A stretch of DNA of 64,000 nt from PSRF01 sp051000815 (GCA_051000815.1 JBPCNX010000071.1:30417-94416), one strand, 5' to 3'; shown: positions 1 to 9,430, counted from the first letter of the stretch. The notes: generated from the sequence alone by a model not told the origin. Numbers and translations are program-made.

Positions 1-2929
1 CGAAGATCCAGGCGTCGCCGCCGCTCCCCGGATGCCAGTCTGGCAGCTTTCCGTAATTGCGCGCTCGAATCCTCACGTAACGCGCTTTTGTCGTGCGAAT
101 GTTTCCCCCGAAGTTTTTGATGATCACGCCATAATCTCTTTCAGAAACCTCAGCGGGCATCGAGATCGCCGGTACGAAGTTCCGGCCATCTGTTGAGAGT
201 TCGAAATCAACCTGGCGCGGCATCAAGATCCATGAACCAACATCCTGGAGAAAACCCGCGCTCAGTCTTGTCACGTCCTGTACCTTCCCCAGATCAAGCG
301 TCGCGATTAGATCCTGACCCTGATAGCCTTGCCAGCCACCACCGCTCCAGTTCGTGGTACCTCTGATCCCATCAATCAAAGCAAGGTTTCCGCCGCCGTT
401 ATACTGTGAGCTGTACTTTGAAGCGAGCGCGATCGTCCAGCTGTGCGGAATGCGATGATAATTTGCTGTCGCCACGAGACTCTTCCGTCCGCTACGATCG
501 ATGGCGACCGCCTTAACGGTGCTGGATTTATCAATCAGAAGTAGTCTTGTGTAACGCTGTGATCTCAAAGTCGGTTCCGAACCGTCGGTTGTGTAATGCA
601 GTTCCAAACCTGGAGTAACCCCTGAAATCGAAATTAGCAGAAAATCCTTGAAAGTTTTGCCCGCAGCTTGGATGACCGGAACGGCAACGGTGGGTCGATC
701 TACAATTCGCGAAATCGGTATCTCTCGATCGCTCGCACCCCATCGCAAATTCGGACGCGCGCCCATTTCGAAAATCAACTCACCGCCAGCCATCAGGTCC
801 TTGTGGGAAATTAATGACCTGCTGTAAGGCCTGCCGTTCAGGACTGCTGACTGGATGTAAATGTTGCTTTTCGAAACCCGGCGAGCCTTAATCACAAACG
901 ACTTCCCGTTTTCGAGGTTAAATTTTAACTGGGGAAACAAAGGGCTTCCGATGGCATAGATTGGTGCACCCGGAGTGACTGGATAGAATCCCGCCGCACT
1001 CAGCACATACCAGGCAGACATCTGCCCGCAATCTTCATTGCCTATCAGGCCATCCGGTGTTGGCTGGTAAAACGTATCCATTACCTGGCGCACGCGTGCC
1101 TGAGTCTTCCAGGGTTGGTTCGCATAGTTATAGAGATAAGCCATGTGGTGGCTGGGTTCGTTGCCGTGTGCGTATTGCCCAATCAATCCGGTGATGTCGA
1201 CCTGTTCGCGGCCGGTGGTTTTACTCTCGCCGGCGAAAAGCGCATCGAGTTTTTCAATGAAGGCCTGCTTTCCACCCATCAATGCGATCAAGCCACTTAT
1301 GTCCTGGGGAACGAAGAAGGTGTACTGCCACGAGTTTGCTTCCGTGAAATTGAAATCAACCTCACGCGGATCGAATGGCGAAAGCCAATTGGCATTTGTG
1401 CGCGGTCTCATGAAGCCTGACTGTCGATCAAAAACATTCTTGTAGTACTGCGCTCGTTCGATGAACCGTTCGTAGTCGTCCTCGTGTCCCAGCGTTCGCG
1501 CGGTCTCGGCAATGCACCAATCGTCGTACGCATACTCGAGTGTTTTTGAGACGGACTCGCGTTCCTCCTCCATGCCAATCATTCCGTGGTCCGAGTACGC
1601 GGCAAGTCCGAAGTGTTTTAGGTCCGCGCTATGCTTCATCGCTTTCAGAGCAAGACTGCGATCAAAACCATCTATGTCCTTGGCGACGGCATCGGCGATC
1701 ACCGAGACTGCGTGATAACCAATCATCGTGTCGGTTTCATTCGCCGCCAGTTCCCAGACCGGGAGACGGCCGCCCTGCTCATACTGCGCCAGAAACGTCC
1801 TGATAAAATCTGTGGTGCGGCGGCGGTCGATGATCGTGTAAAGAGGGTGGGCAGCGCGAAAGGTATCCCAGAGGGAGAAAACGGTGTAGTTGTCAAAATC
1901 CTTTGCGAAGTGAGATTTGAAATCACGTCCGCGATACTGCCGATCGACGTCCATAAAGATATTCGGCGCAAGCACTGAGTGATAAAGCGCAGTGTAGAAA
2001 TTCCTGAGTTGCGCTTCAGTTCCACCGGCGACTTCAATTTTGCGTAACTCCGAATTCCAAACACGGTTGGCTTCGGCTTTCACTCTGTCGAAGTCCCAGT
2101 GATCAATTTCTGCGGCGAGATTCTTTCGGGCGCCTTCCAGACTGACGGCGGAGAGCGCGACCTTGGTTAGAACGGGCGCACCATCCAGCGCCGAAAAACG
2201 GAACGCAGCTTGCACCTTTGTGCCGCGCGCCTCGGATGCGGTGGGCGAGATTTGACCTCCTTCGCTAATGGTTGAAGCAGCAAACGGACGGGAAAATTCC
2301 ATTGCGAAATAGACGAGCTGATCTTTTGCCCAGGATTCCGATCGGCGAAACCCCTCGAGGTGCGTCGAGTCAACGATGTGTAGATACGACTCCAGCACCT
2401 TATCGCGGTGCGCGAGGTCGATAATGATGTTGGCGCTAATTGTTCGCGGAAAAGAATACCGGTGAAAACCAACGCGGCTTGTTGTGGTGAGTTCCGCGAG
2501 GATGTTGTCGTCATCGAGTCTTACTGAGTAATAGCCGGGGATGGCGGTCTCGTTCTGATGACTGAATCGCGATGCATAGCCTTTACCCGCTTCATTGGGA
2601 CGAGCTTCAAGATGGACGTCGCCAACGGTCGGCATCAGGAGGATGTCGCAGTAGTCGGGGATTCCCGTACCGCTCAGATGAGTGTGGCTGAACCCGTAGA
2701 TGATGTGATCGGAGTAGTGGTAACCGGAACATCCGTCCCAGCCGCTGAGTCGCGTGTCAGGACTTAGTTGCACCATCCCGAAAGGCAATGTAGCGCCAGG
2801 AAAGGTGTGGCCATGTCCGCCCGTTCCGACAAAGGGGTCTACTAAACGAGTCAGATCTCGCTGGCGCGACTGCGACAAGCTCGACAAAGGCAGAAGCAGA
2901 AGGAGAGAAATGACAAGGAAGCTTCTCAT
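1..2929 (-). CDS. GH92 family alpha-mannosidase with C-terminal CBM-like domains (3' end outside window)
   Basis: Secreted glycosidase of family GH92, exo-acting calcium-dependent alpha-mannosidases that trim mannose chains. The ATG at 2929 is followed by a hydrophobic signal peptide and the usual GH92 N-terminal sequence (VDPFVGTGGHGHTFPGAT). The family signature GNEPSHHMAYLYNYA lies near residue 585 and GNEDCGQMSAWYVLS near residue 626. After about residue 750 comes a chitobiase C-terminal-like segment (LHYTTDGSEPT) and then an F5/8 type C (discoidin) domain that reaches the window edge with GGDAWIF, so only a few residues are probably missing. The frame is open from 2929 to base 1. GH92 assignment is firm; the exact linkage cut is not visible. 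It is the only glycosidase here and shows no operon partner. Confidence 0.93.
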   Translation of the reverse strand, partial: MRSFLVISLLLLLPLSSLSQSRQRDLTRLVDPFVGTGGHGHTFPGATLPFGMVQLSPDTRLSGWDGCSGYHYSDHIIYGFSHTHLSGTGIPDYCDILLMPTVGDVHLEARPNEAGKGYASRFSHQNETAIPGYYSVRLDDDNILAELTTTSRVGFHRYSFPRTISANIIIDLAHRDKVLESYLHIVDSTHLEGFRRSESWAKDQLVYFAMEFSRPFAASTISEGGQISPTASEARGTKVQAAFRFSALDGAPVLTKVALSAVSLEGARKNLAAEIDHWDFDRVKAEANRVWNSELRKIEVAGGTEAQLRNFYTALYHSVLAPNIFMDVDRQYRGRDFKSHFAKDFDNYTVFSLWDTFRAAHPLYTIIDRRRTTDFIRTFLAQYEQGGRLPVWELAANETDTMIGYHAVSVIADAVAKDIDGFDRSLALKAMKHSADLKHFGLAAYSDHGMIGMEEERESVSKTLEYAYDDWCIAETARTLGHEDDYERFIERAQYYKNVFDRQSGFMRPRTNANWLSPFDPREVDFNFTEANSWQYTFFVPQDISGLIALMGGKQAFIEKLDALFAGESKTTGREQVDITGLIGQYAHGNEPSHHMAYLYNYANQPWKTQARVRQVMDTFYQPTPDGLIGNEDCGQMSAWYVLSAAGFYPVTPGAPIYAIGSPLFPQLKFNLENGKSFVIKARRVSKSNIYIQSAVLNGRPYSRSLISHKDLMAGGELIFEMGARPNLRWGASDREIPISRIVDRPTVAVPVIQAAGKTFKDFLLISISGVTPGLELHYTTDGSEPTLRSQRYTRLLLIDKSSTVKAVAIDRSGRKSLVATANYHRIPHSWTIALASKYSSQYNGGGNLALIDGIRGTTNWSGGGWQGYQGQDLIATLDLGKVQDVTRLSAGFLQDVGSWILMPRQVDFELSTDGRNFVPAISMPAEVSERDYGVIIKNFGGNIRTTKARYVRIRARNYGKLPDWHPGSGGDAWIF

Positions 2930-2967
2930 TTGATTAGTTCGCACAGATTGTTTATCCATCAATGTTT

Positions 2968-3055
2968 AGTTCGTGCCGTTTCGTGTTAGTTCGTGGATCG
3001 TATTAGAGAAACCATGGTTTACGAACCACGAATTAACACGAAGGATCACGAACTG
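2968..3055. repeat. Inverted pair of period-10 arrays (TTCGTGnnnn / CACGAAnnnn)
   Basis: Left arm 2968-3000 reads as TTCGTGCCGT, TTCGTGTTAG, TTCGTGGATC. Right arm 3021-3055 reads as CCACGAATTA, ACACGAAGGA, TCACGAACTG, the reverse-complement word with the same 10-nt step. The short loop contains a CCATGG. It lies upstream of the GH92 gene in the 329-base gap 2930-3258. That gap otherwise holds the dispersed 28-mer at 3061 and the start region of the next gene. Confidence 0.85.
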
Positions 3056-3060
3056 CGAAA

Positions 3061-3088
3061 AAGCGGCAACAAGTTGCCGCACTCCAAA
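3061..3088. repeat. Dispersed 28-base repeat, copy 1
   Basis: Begins AAGCGGCAACAAGTTGCCGC. The same 28 bases occur at 47846-47873 with one change (G to A). Both copies are intergenic and contain an internal inverted segment (GCGGCAAC / GTTGCCGC), so this is a small palindromic dispersed repeat. Confidence 0.75.
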
Positions 3089-3258
3089 GCGAAACGCCCA
3101 CGCTGCCGGCAGCTGCGGCTTATATAGCTTGCTCAGCAGCCGTTTCACAACCTTTCTGGCGGTGACCGCATCGCAAATGCCGACACACACCTCTCCCGCT
3201 TGCAAAAGCATAGGAGTCTTGCTAAACCTCGTCATTGAATGCTTGCTGGAGAAGAACG

Positions 3259-4011
3259 ATGAAAAAGCTTTGCTGCACGTTATCTGCACTCGTCCTTTCG
3301 CTCGCCCTGGTTGCGCCCGCCCTCGCCGATACGATCCGCCTGAAGGATGGCAGTATCATTCGCGGGCAAGTCATCGGCTTCCGGGATCAACAGTTTACTG
3401 TGCTCATCGGAGCAGGCACGAAAGGTAGACGCGGCCGGACCACTGTTTACGTTGAAGACATCGAATCCATCGAGTTTGACTCCGCAACAACAGCAGCAGC
3501 ATCGGTCCTGGCTAATGAGGATCTGCCCGGGACGAACAGAGAACCTGTATCGCAGCCGCCGCGATCCAATCCACAACCCGATAGCACTTCCACTGTTAAC
3601 CGTAACACTGGCGGCTCACCGGCCTCCGCGGCCGCGCCCACATTTTTTACGATTAAAGTTGCTGTACGAGCTGACAATGCAAACAACGGCTGGTCAAACA
3701 GCGGCCTTGTGGTGCGCCAGGGGCAACGTCTACGGATTAGTTCCTCTGGTCGAGTCTCGCTGGGTCGCGGTCGCTTCGCAACTCCCATCGGAATTTCGAC
3801 AATTCCGGACAATGACAAACTGATGCGTAATGAAGCGACGGGCGCTTTAATAGCCGTCATCGGGGATGACAACGATGATTTTATTCTCATCGGCACCCGG
3901 CGTGATTTTGTTGCCCAGCGGGATGGGGTGCTATTCCTCGGCGTCAACGAGGGCGATTTGAGCGATAACACGGGGACTTACGATGTCTCAATCGAGGCTG
4001 AAGCCCGTTAG
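3259..4011 (+). CDS. Secreted protein with PA-IL (LecA)-like jelly-roll domain
   Basis: A 250-residue exported protein. The ATG at 3259 follows GGAGAAG at good spacing and opens a clear signal peptide (MKKLCCTLSALVLSLALVAP, cleavage after ALA). An in-frame start at 3235 is possible but has no advantage. Residues 25-80 carry a small beta-rich motif (DTIRLKDGSIIRGQVIGF) common in exported acidobacterial proteins. A Pro/Ser/Thr/Asn-rich linker follows. The last 115 residues resemble the galactose-binding PA-IL lectin fold: FTIKVAVRADN at its start, GALIAVIGD in the middle, and a calcium-loop-like NEGDLSDNTGTYDVSI at the end. Sugar binding is inferred; a structural or adhesive role is equally possible. 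Confidence 0.75.
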   Translation: MKKLCCTLSALVLSLALVAPALADTIRLKDGSIIRGQVIGFRDQQFTVLIGAGTKGRRGRTTVYVEDIESIEFDSATTAAASVLANEDLPGTNREPVSQPPRSNPQPDSTSTVNRNTGGSPASAAAPTFFTIKVAVRADNANNGWSNSGLVVRQGQRLRISSSGRVSLGRGRFATPIGISTIPDNDKLMRNEATGALIAVIGDDNDDFILIGTRRDFVAQRDGVLFLGVNEGDLSDNTGTYDVSIEAEAR

Positions 4012-4090
4012 CTCAGCCGATTGGGCTGCAACCTGCGGTTCGCCTGTGGGCATCAGACCTTCATTAACTGAGTCCTGAACGTAAACTGAT

Positions 4091-4118
4091 CTGTTAGCTT
4101 GCGGACGCAAACCAACAG
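4091..4118. repeat. Dispersed palindromic repeat (CTGTTAG...AACAG), copy 1
   Basis: An imperfect palindrome beginning CTGTTAGCTTGCG and ending CGCAAACCAACAG. A closely related palindrome lies at 60424-60449 in the opposite orientation. Both are intergenic, so this looks like a REP-type dispersed repeat, not a gene-specific operator. Confidence 0.6.
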
Positions 4119-4169
4119 TTTGAGTTACCTCGGGTCCTGGCTGTTTTTTCCACCACTTAAGGTAACGTC

Positions 4170-5390
4170 ATGAATCGCTTAAAGCTTTACCGCTGCGCCA
4201 TCGCTTTCGCGCTGATTCTGGGCATGTTGGTCGGAATTGGCGAGAGCTTCGCATTCGCCCAATCACGCCGCCAGCCTCCAGTAACGAATCAGAAAAAAAA
4301 TAAGAGACCCGAGCCCGGTCAGCAGGGAGAGAAGCAGGAGGAAGCGCCACCGCCGGACATCACCGGCCGGCCGCAAGATGCAGACAAAGTGACTATCTCG
4401 ACGCAGATCGTCAACGTCGACACAGTCGTTTACCATAAGAAGTCCGGACAGATTGTGACCGGCCTGAAGAAGGAAAACTTCGCAATCTTCTCCGACAACA
4501 CTCCGCAGGTAATTACCAACTTCTCAACGCCCGAAGCGCCCATTACTGTGGTGATGGCCCTGGAATACAGTAAGTGGTCTGAACAGTTCGGCTATTTCGG
4601 CAGCGGAGGCTACGATCCAGGCACCTACGAGGTTCTGAGGCCTACTGCGATGTTCCTTTCACGGTTCATCAAACCACCGGACGACTACGTTTCGGTTGTT
4701 GCCTACGACCTCCGTCCCACGACCCTGACAGATTTCACAAACGACCCGCGCCGGATCAACGAGGTGATATCGCTGCTGCTTCGCAATCAGCCTGCCTTTA
4801 GAGAAAGCAATCTCTTCGACACGATGAAATTCGTGCTTATGGGTGGACGCGGGGATTCAGTTGTCCTTGAAGATTCCAAGGAAGAAAAGTCGGACTATGC
4901 CGGGCTGGTCACAGTGCAGGGACGAAGGCGGGCGGTGATCCTAATTTGTTCAGGAATCGACACGTTCAGCAAAATCAACTACGGCGATACGCGTAAGGTG
5001 TTGCAAAATGCTGGCATTCCGATCTACATCATCGGCACGGGCAATCTCTACTTCAAGAAATACGAACACCTGATGAATGCCACCGACAGCCTCACCGGTT
5101 CGCCCGGCAGATTGACCTTCCTGCAAGCGGATAACACACTCAAGACTTTCGCCAAAGAAACAGGTGGAAAGTATTTCCCCTACACCTTCGAAGGCGAGTT
5201 GCCTAGCATTCTGCAATCGATCAACAACCTGCTTCGAAGTCAGTACAGTCTGGCCTTCAACCCTGGCGATGTACGCGACGGCAAACAACACAAGATCAAG
5301 GTCAGTGTGGACGTGAACGGCGACGGCGTTTATGACGATAAGGAGTACACCATTCAAGCGCGCTCGGTTTACAACGCACCAAAGGGATAG
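4170..5390 (+). CDS. VWFA-related acidobacterial domain protein, exported
   Basis: A 406-residue protein of the VWFA-related family that is greatly expanded in Acidobacteriota. An N-terminal hydrophobic segment (residues 8-30) acts as a signal peptide, followed by a basic/Pro-rich stretch. The family lead-in VTISTQIVNVDTVVYHKKSG is at about residues 72-91, then GLKKENFAIFSDN. A von Willebrand A-like fold follows (VVMALEYS, then RRAVILICSGIDTF, where a MIDAS-type site would be expected, though the classical DxSxS is not intact). The C-terminus contains SQYSLAFNPGD, typical of the family. Function is unknown; such proteins are thought to mediate extracellular protein interactions. It stands alone and ends at a strong terminator. 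Confidence 0.85.
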   Translation: MNRLKLYRCAIAFALILGMLVGIGESFAFAQSRRQPPVTNQKKNKRPEPGQQGEKQEEAPPPDITGRPQDADKVTISTQIVNVDTVVYHKKSGQIVTGLKKENFAIFSDNTPQVITNFSTPEAPITVVMALEYSKWSEQFGYFGSGGYDPGTYEVLRPTAMFLSRFIKPPDDYVSVVAYDLRPTTLTDFTNDPRRINEVISLLLRNQPAFRESNLFDTMKFVLMGGRGDSVVLEDSKEEKSDYAGLVTVQGRRRAVILICSGIDTFSKINYGDTRKVLQNAGIPIYIIGTGNLYFKKYEHLMNATDSLTGSPGRLTFLQADNTLKTFAKETGGKYFPYTFEGELPSILQSINNLLRSQYSLAFNPGDVRDGKQHKIKVSVDVNGDGVYDDKEYTIQARSVYNAPKG

Positions 5391-5520
5391 TAGGCAGTAG
5401 GCAGAAAACGAAAGGCAGCGAAATTGAGTTTCGCTGCCTTATTCTTTTTTCCCGAACCGTAAGCTTGAATTTCGAGTATGCTTTCTGCCTACTGCCTACT
5501 GCCTACTGTCTCCTGTCTCC
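5388..5520. repeat. Inverted pair of period-7 arrays (AGTAGGC / TGCCTAC)
   Basis: Left arm 5388-5410 repeats AGTAGGC and overlaps the stop codon of the VWFA gene. Right arm 5481-5520 reads TGCCTAC three times and then TGTCTCC twice, all in 7-base steps. The loop between them holds the terminator at 5411-5450. Confidence 0.85.
5411..5450 (+). terminator. Rho-independent terminator after the VWFA gene
   Basis: A 12-bp perfect stem (AAGGCAGCGAAA at 5412-5423 with its complement at 5429-5440), a 5-base loop, then ATTCTTTTTT. Confidence 0.85.
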
Positions 5521-5525
5521 TTCTT

Positions 5526-6833
5526 CTACGTCCCATGTAGTCGCAGACGAAATTCATCATTGAACGCGTAGATCTCTGTTCGCTTTCCCGAAAACAGTCG
5601 CGACTCGCGGAGCAGCATCGGCAGACCACCAGTCGGCAGAGTTTGCCCATAGGCTGGACTGGTAAACGCCGCGGCCAGCTGCGGATTCAAGCGCTCCGGC
5701 AATCCATAACGGATGGCTTTTTGCGCCACCGGTGAAAACCCGGCCGTACGCCGAGGATTAATCAACTCCAACGAATGCTCGAAGATTTGCAGCCGGGTTG
5801 GCTGGTCACGGAGCGCCAGATCGCGATGTATCAGCGCGTTGGCAACCGCTTCCCGAACGGCGCCACGATGATAATTTGCACGCGCAGCAATAGGGCTCTC
5901 CTCAGTTCCCGCCGCAGGAAATCGACGCGGCCGCGCATCCCACAGGTCGCAGTAACGTCCGACAAAACTTAGCGTTGATTCGTAAAGAGTCGCCAAAGTT
6001 CCGCTGAGAATTACGCGTTCGACAACAGCAGTCTGAGTCGAATCTCCGGCAAATCTGGTAGCGACAACTGCAGCGCGTGGCAGCAACTCCGACACCCGTT
6101 CATCGCGGCCAAATAATAATAAGCCGGCAGTTGTGGGCACGACGTCCACCCCATTACTTGTTCCCAACAAAAGTTCTTTTTCCAATACTTCAGCAGTAGG
6201 ATAGCCAGCAGCGGCAACCTCATCGAAAGCATCTCCCGCAAACCCACGCAGGAAGCTCCACAGGTGCGCCTCATCAATGTCCTTGATCGACGCTCCGCTG
6301 ACGGGAACATTCTCATAACGTAAGGGTCGCGTCTCATCCAGCAGCGCGGCGAGTTCCTCCGGAGTAGCTTCCCTTTTCTCAGCCCCAATCCGCAGGTAGA
6401 AGCGGCCATCGCGCGTGCGATAGGGTCGCCGTTTGCCCTCGACATCGAGCGCGACGACGCGCCGGCCGTTGTCGAACGCCACGCGATCAATAAAAGGAAC
6501 GATAGAAGGTTGAATCTCTTCGCGACAGATCTTCACCAACTGTTCCTGCACACTCTCCGGATCGTCCACTCCTTCAACACGCAATTGATCATTAACGCCA
6601 AACACAATCAAACCGCCGCCGGTGTTTGCCAGTGCGACAATTTCCTGCGCAATCTTTTCGTTGTTGGAAAGTTTGACCTTGAGTTCGAGGTAGGTGTCTT
6701 CGCCGCCACGAATCAAGCGAAGCAGTTCCAGTCGTGATGTCTGCGGAGCAGAGGTGGAAAGGATGTACTCCTGGAAGGAGCGCTCGGTGGCTGGTTCGTG
6801 CCGCTGATTGCTGCGAAATCTTCTGCGAGCCAT
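5526..6833 (-). CDS. AlbA_2 (Schlafen-like) domain protein with C-terminal ATPase-like domain
   Basis: A 435-residue protein of the group often called RecG-like or divergent-AAA_4 putative transcriptional regulators. Residues about 45-165 form the AlbA_2 domain (EDTYLELKVKLSNNEKIAQE, then ALANTGGGLIVFGVND). The C-terminal half carries the HATPase_c_4-type segment RGAVREAVANALIHRDLA and a following INPRR. It lacks the helicase part of true RecG. Such proteins are common singletons in soil bacteria and are presumed to bind nucleic acid and nucleotide; the cellular role is unknown. The ATG at 6833 begins a basic arginine-rich leader. It ends just inside the downstream repeat arm. Confidence 0.8.
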   Translation of the reverse strand: MARRRFRSNQRHEPATERSFQEYILSTSAPQTSRLELLRLIRGGEDTYLELKVKLSNNEKIAQEIVALANTGGGLIVFGVNDQLRVEGVDDPESVQEQLVKICREEIQPSIVPFIDRVAFDNGRRVVALDVEGKRRPYRTRDGRFYLRIGAEKREATPEELAALLDETRPLRYENVPVSGASIKDIDEAHLWSFLRGFAGDAFDEVAAAGYPTAEVLEKELLLGTSNGVDVVPTTAGLLLFGRDERVSELLPRAAVVATRFAGDSTQTAVVERVILSGTLATLYESTLSFVGRYCDLWDARPRRFPAAGTEESPIAARANYHRGAVREAVANALIHRDLALRDQPTRLQIFEHSLELINPRRTAGFSPVAQKAIRYGLPERLNPQLAAAFTSPAYGQTLPTGGLPMLLRESRLFSGKRTEIYAFNDEFRLRLHGT

Positions 6834-6919
6834 TTGTGTAGGGACGGGGCCGCCTGTCCGAATGCCCGCCCGGATACGCCCTCGCGTATCACTGGAATTT
6901 TGATTTCAAGTCTGCCGGG

Positions 6920-8611
6920 TTAATCATCGGTGGGTTCACGAACGGCTTCAAGTATCTCCACTTCGCGCCGCTGTAACGCTTCGCCCTGGCTGCCGATCAG
7001 CAGCAGATAAACCCCGACTGCAATCCCTGCAAACAAAGTGAGTGTAGCATATTCAACCAGCCAGCTCCGGGCTATATAACCCGCTGCTGTGGCGGCGAGT
7101 GGCGGTAATGCAAGCAGAATAATGATTGGAATCAGCAGTAACCCTGTCGCTCCCGAAACATTCATTCGTTTGCCAAACTTCATCCGCTTAGGAAACCGAA
7201 TTGATAACCCATTACCGACCACGGCGGTCATGGCGGCAAACGTAATGAAGCTCAACGCCGCGAACAGGAGAGCACGCGAAGTTAGATCGCGAAAGATCAG
7301 TTCGTTGACGAGTAGCAGGGTGACGGAAAAAACCAGCGCCATCACACTTACAGCAATGTTCTTACCGATTAGAATTTTTGCGCGACTAGCGGGCGAGAGA
7401 ATCAGGGTCCGCATTCCGCTCTCTTCAAATGCAAACAAATTGCATGAGAGCCCGGTGAGGATCAAGAAGACGTAGAGCACGCCCCCGGTGGTTATTAGCC
7501 CTTCCGCGTAGATGAAAATTTCGCTTCCGAAAGGTGCCGTAGCTACCGGTCCGTCAGCACGAAAACGGTTGGTATTCACCACTCTGATTACGATTAAAAT
7601 GAGTGGCATCAGTACCATCAGGCGTACCTGGGCATTGCGCAGAACATAGCGCAGCTCCTTCTCAACGACAGCTGCAAGCTCTGCGGAAAGGCCCGGAATG
7701 TCCCAGCCGGCATAAGTCGGACTGGGTATGTTCAACTTCGCCAGAGCATTTCGTTTCGCGCCGCCCTTGGCGAGGGCTGTTCGCTGCGCAATCCAGTACG
7801 TCGCCCACACAAGGATAACTATGTAGCCAAGGATTGTTCCCAGAGCCAGAAAATAATCCAAAGCCGCGCCCCGCGACAGACCCAAAGTTAAGGCGAACGC
7901 GACAGCGCCGGGCGGCGTCCAGCGCAGCCCTCTGAACGACTCCGCATTTCTGAAGATCGTCGGAGCCAGTTGACCAACCAAAGCGCCGCCCAGTCCGGCG
8001 CCGACACCCATGAAGGCAAGTAAGGTTTCCCCGCGAGTGCGCCGGCGACGAATCAACGAGCCGACCGAAACGGCCAGCCATTTCGAAAGTGCTAGTCCAA
8101 ACACTGTCGCGAACAAGGCGACCAGTAGCGCCCAGCCGAGCATTCCCTTCCCCAAACCGGCGCCCAGTCCAATCGCGATGATCGTCGGGATCGCAAAGAT
8201 CGATTGCAGGCTCACGGCCTCGCTGATGAAATCCACCGCAAATAGTTTTCGGAGGCTGATGGGGTACATGAGCAGCCGGCCCGGCTCAAAATGCCGGCTT
8301 GTTCCAATGCTGAGAGGCAAGGTGGCCCACATCAAGTACAAAAAAGCTAAGATGGAGAAGAAAATGAATTCGGCGGAAGGAATCGCTTCGGCACTCGCGG
8401 AATCTCCTCCGCGCCTGACCTGGGTCATGATCTCAGCCGATGACAGCCCGAACGCCACTGCTCCCAGTCCGAGGGCAATTACGAGCGCAAAAACCAGCGC
8501 TGCCAGCATTCCAAGTATTGAGGCAAGGCGACTGACTACCGCCTTCGAAGAACGCAATGAATTTCGAAACAGCCTCCACTTGAGCCAGATTAGGGTTAGA
8601 AGTTGTGACAA
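6920..8611 (-). CDS. Large polytopic membrane protein, ABC-2-type exporter-like permease
   Basis: About 563 residues with roughly a dozen hydrophobic segments in two halves. It resembles the permease part of ABC-2-type exporters found in Acidobacteriota (long hydrophobic runs such as ILGMLAALVFALVIALGLG, and conserved FEPGRLLMYPISLRKLFAVD). No ATPase gene is adjacent, so its partner must lie elsewhere. I choose the TTG at 8611, preceded by AGGAAA. A longer reading from an ATG at 8731 would translate the whole repeat array 8619-8732 as protein, which is unlikely. Function as an exporter is inferred from topology only. Confidence 0.65.
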   Translation of the reverse strand: MSQLLTLIWLKWRLFRNSLRSSKAVVSRLASILGMLAALVFALVIALGLGAVAFGLSSAEIMTQVRRGGDSASAEAIPSAEFIFFSILAFLYLMWATLPLSIGTSRHFEPGRLLMYPISLRKLFAVDFISEAVSLQSIFAIPTIIAIGLGAGLGKGMLGWALLVALFATVFGLALSKWLAVSVGSLIRRRRTRGETLLAFMGVGAGLGGALVGQLAPTIFRNAESFRGLRWTPPGAVAFALTLGLSRGAALDYFLALGTILGYIVILVWATYWIAQRTALAKGGAKRNALAKLNIPSPTYAGWDIPGLSAELAAVVEKELRYVLRNAQVRLMVLMPLILIVIRVVNTNRFRADGPVATAPFGSEIFIYAEGLITTGGVLYVFLILTGLSCNLFAFEESGMRTLILSPASRAKILIGKNIAVSVMALVFSVTLLLVNELIFRDLTSRALLFAALSFITFAAMTAVVGNGLSIRFPKRMKFGKRMNVSGATGLLLIPIIILLALPPLAATAAGYIARSWLVEYATLTLFAGIAVGVYLLLIGSQGEALQRREVEILEAVREPTDD

Positions 8612-8618
8612 TGGTTTC

Positions 8619-8732
8619 CTGGTCTTTGTGCTTTGTACCTGGTGTTTTGATCTTTGTATCCAAACGTAGTTTGATGATACCAGACGACTTACAATAGAAA
8701 TCAAAGGACGAAGAACAAAGTACAAGCTCAAA
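8619..8732. repeat. Inverted pair of period-7 arrays (CTTTGnn / CAAAGnn)
   Basis: Left arm 8619-8661 reads CTTTGTG, CTTTGTA, CCTGGTG, TTTTGAT, CTTTGTA. Right arm 8697-8732 reads TCAAAGGA, CGAAGAA, CAAAGTA, CAAGCTC. It fills the divergent spacer between the permease and folK, so both promoters must lie in or beside it. Confidence 0.8.
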
Positions 8733-8752
8733 AACAGGGTCCCCAGGCTTCT

Positions 8753-9274
8753 ATGTCAAATCTTGCGAGGGCAGCTGCGTTCGTCAGTTTGGGTTCGAAC
8801 CTTGGTGATCGCGCCGGCAACTTGTTGCTGGGGATCCGCGGCATGCTTGAAGCCGGTTTGGAAATCACCACCCTTTCAAGCATCTATGAAAGTCAGCCGG
8901 TTGAAACTTTCGCTCAACCATATTTTCTTAACATGATTGCGGCACTGGGCGGCAAACAGCTTCCCGAACCGGAAAAACTGCTGGCATGTTTGCTGCGCCT
9001 GGAATATGCCCTGGGACGAAGACGCGAGGTCGAAAAGGGCCCGCGCGTCATCGACCTCGATCTAATTCTTTACGGAGACAAGGTCAGTGCCACTGAGTTC
9101 TTGTCGCTGCCTCATCCGAGATTGCATCTTAGGCGCTTTGTTTTAATCCCACTCGCCGAGATCGCTCCCGATCTCCTGCACCCGACCCTGGGCCAAACTG
9201 TTGCCGAATTACTCGAGAGGCTGGATGATCGCTCGGAGGTCAAGCGCTGGCTGCCATACGAGGGGACGGGGTGA
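8753..9274 (+). CDS. folK: 2-amino-4-hydroxy-6-hydroxymethyldihydropteridine pyrophosphokinase
   Basis: HPPK transfers pyrophosphate from ATP to 6-hydroxymethyl-dihydropterin in folate synthesis (cytosol). The 173-residue protein shows the family landmarks: AFVSLGSNLGDRAGNL near the N-terminus, SSIYESQPVE, the ATP/magnesium segment GPRVIDLDLILYGD with both Asp residues, and LPHPRLHLRRFVLIPLAEIAP. Length is normal. It follows the array-filled divergent spacer. No folB or folP lies beside it; the next genes are panB and panC, another pterin/CoA-linked vitamin route, after a 255-base spacer. Confidence 0.95.
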   Translation: MSNLARAAAFVSLGSNLGDRAGNLLLGIRGMLEAGLEITTLSSIYESQPVETFAQPYFLNMIAALGGKQLPEPEKLLACLLRLEYALGRRREVEKGPRVIDLDLILYGDKVSATEFLSLPHPRLHLRRFVLIPLAEIAPDLLHPTLGQTVAELLERLDDRSEVKRWLPYEGTG

Positions 9275-9287
9275 TGGGGGACATGAG

Positions 9288-9400
9288 GGACGGGGGGATG
9301 GCGAGACCCGGAGATACGGAGAATGGGACGTGTTCTCTTAATCTCCCGTCTCCGGTCTCCCGTCTCCCCGTCTACGCGTCCCCCCATCTCCCGGTCTCCG
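9288..9400. repeat. Short-period array pair (TCTCCCG-type, 7-8 nt step)
   Basis: The right part (9340-9400) repeats TCTCCCG, TCTCCGG, TCTCCCG, TCTCCCCG and degenerates. The left part (9288-9330) carries the complementary GGGGGA/GGAGA words (GACGGGG, CGGAGAT, CGGAGAA). This is the least regular member of the array group. Confidence 0.6.
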
Positions 9401-9430
9401 TGACTTTTCCGCTTTTCCCGAATTTACAGT

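Noticed and set aside
1723..2514. Small minus-strand ORFs inside the GH92 gene
   Set aside because: They are other frames of the long GH92 reading frame, which is open from 2929 to base 1.
8612..8731. N-terminal extension of the permease from an ATG at 8731
   Set aside because: Those 40 residues would be the translated repeat array; the TTG at 8611 fits the family start better.
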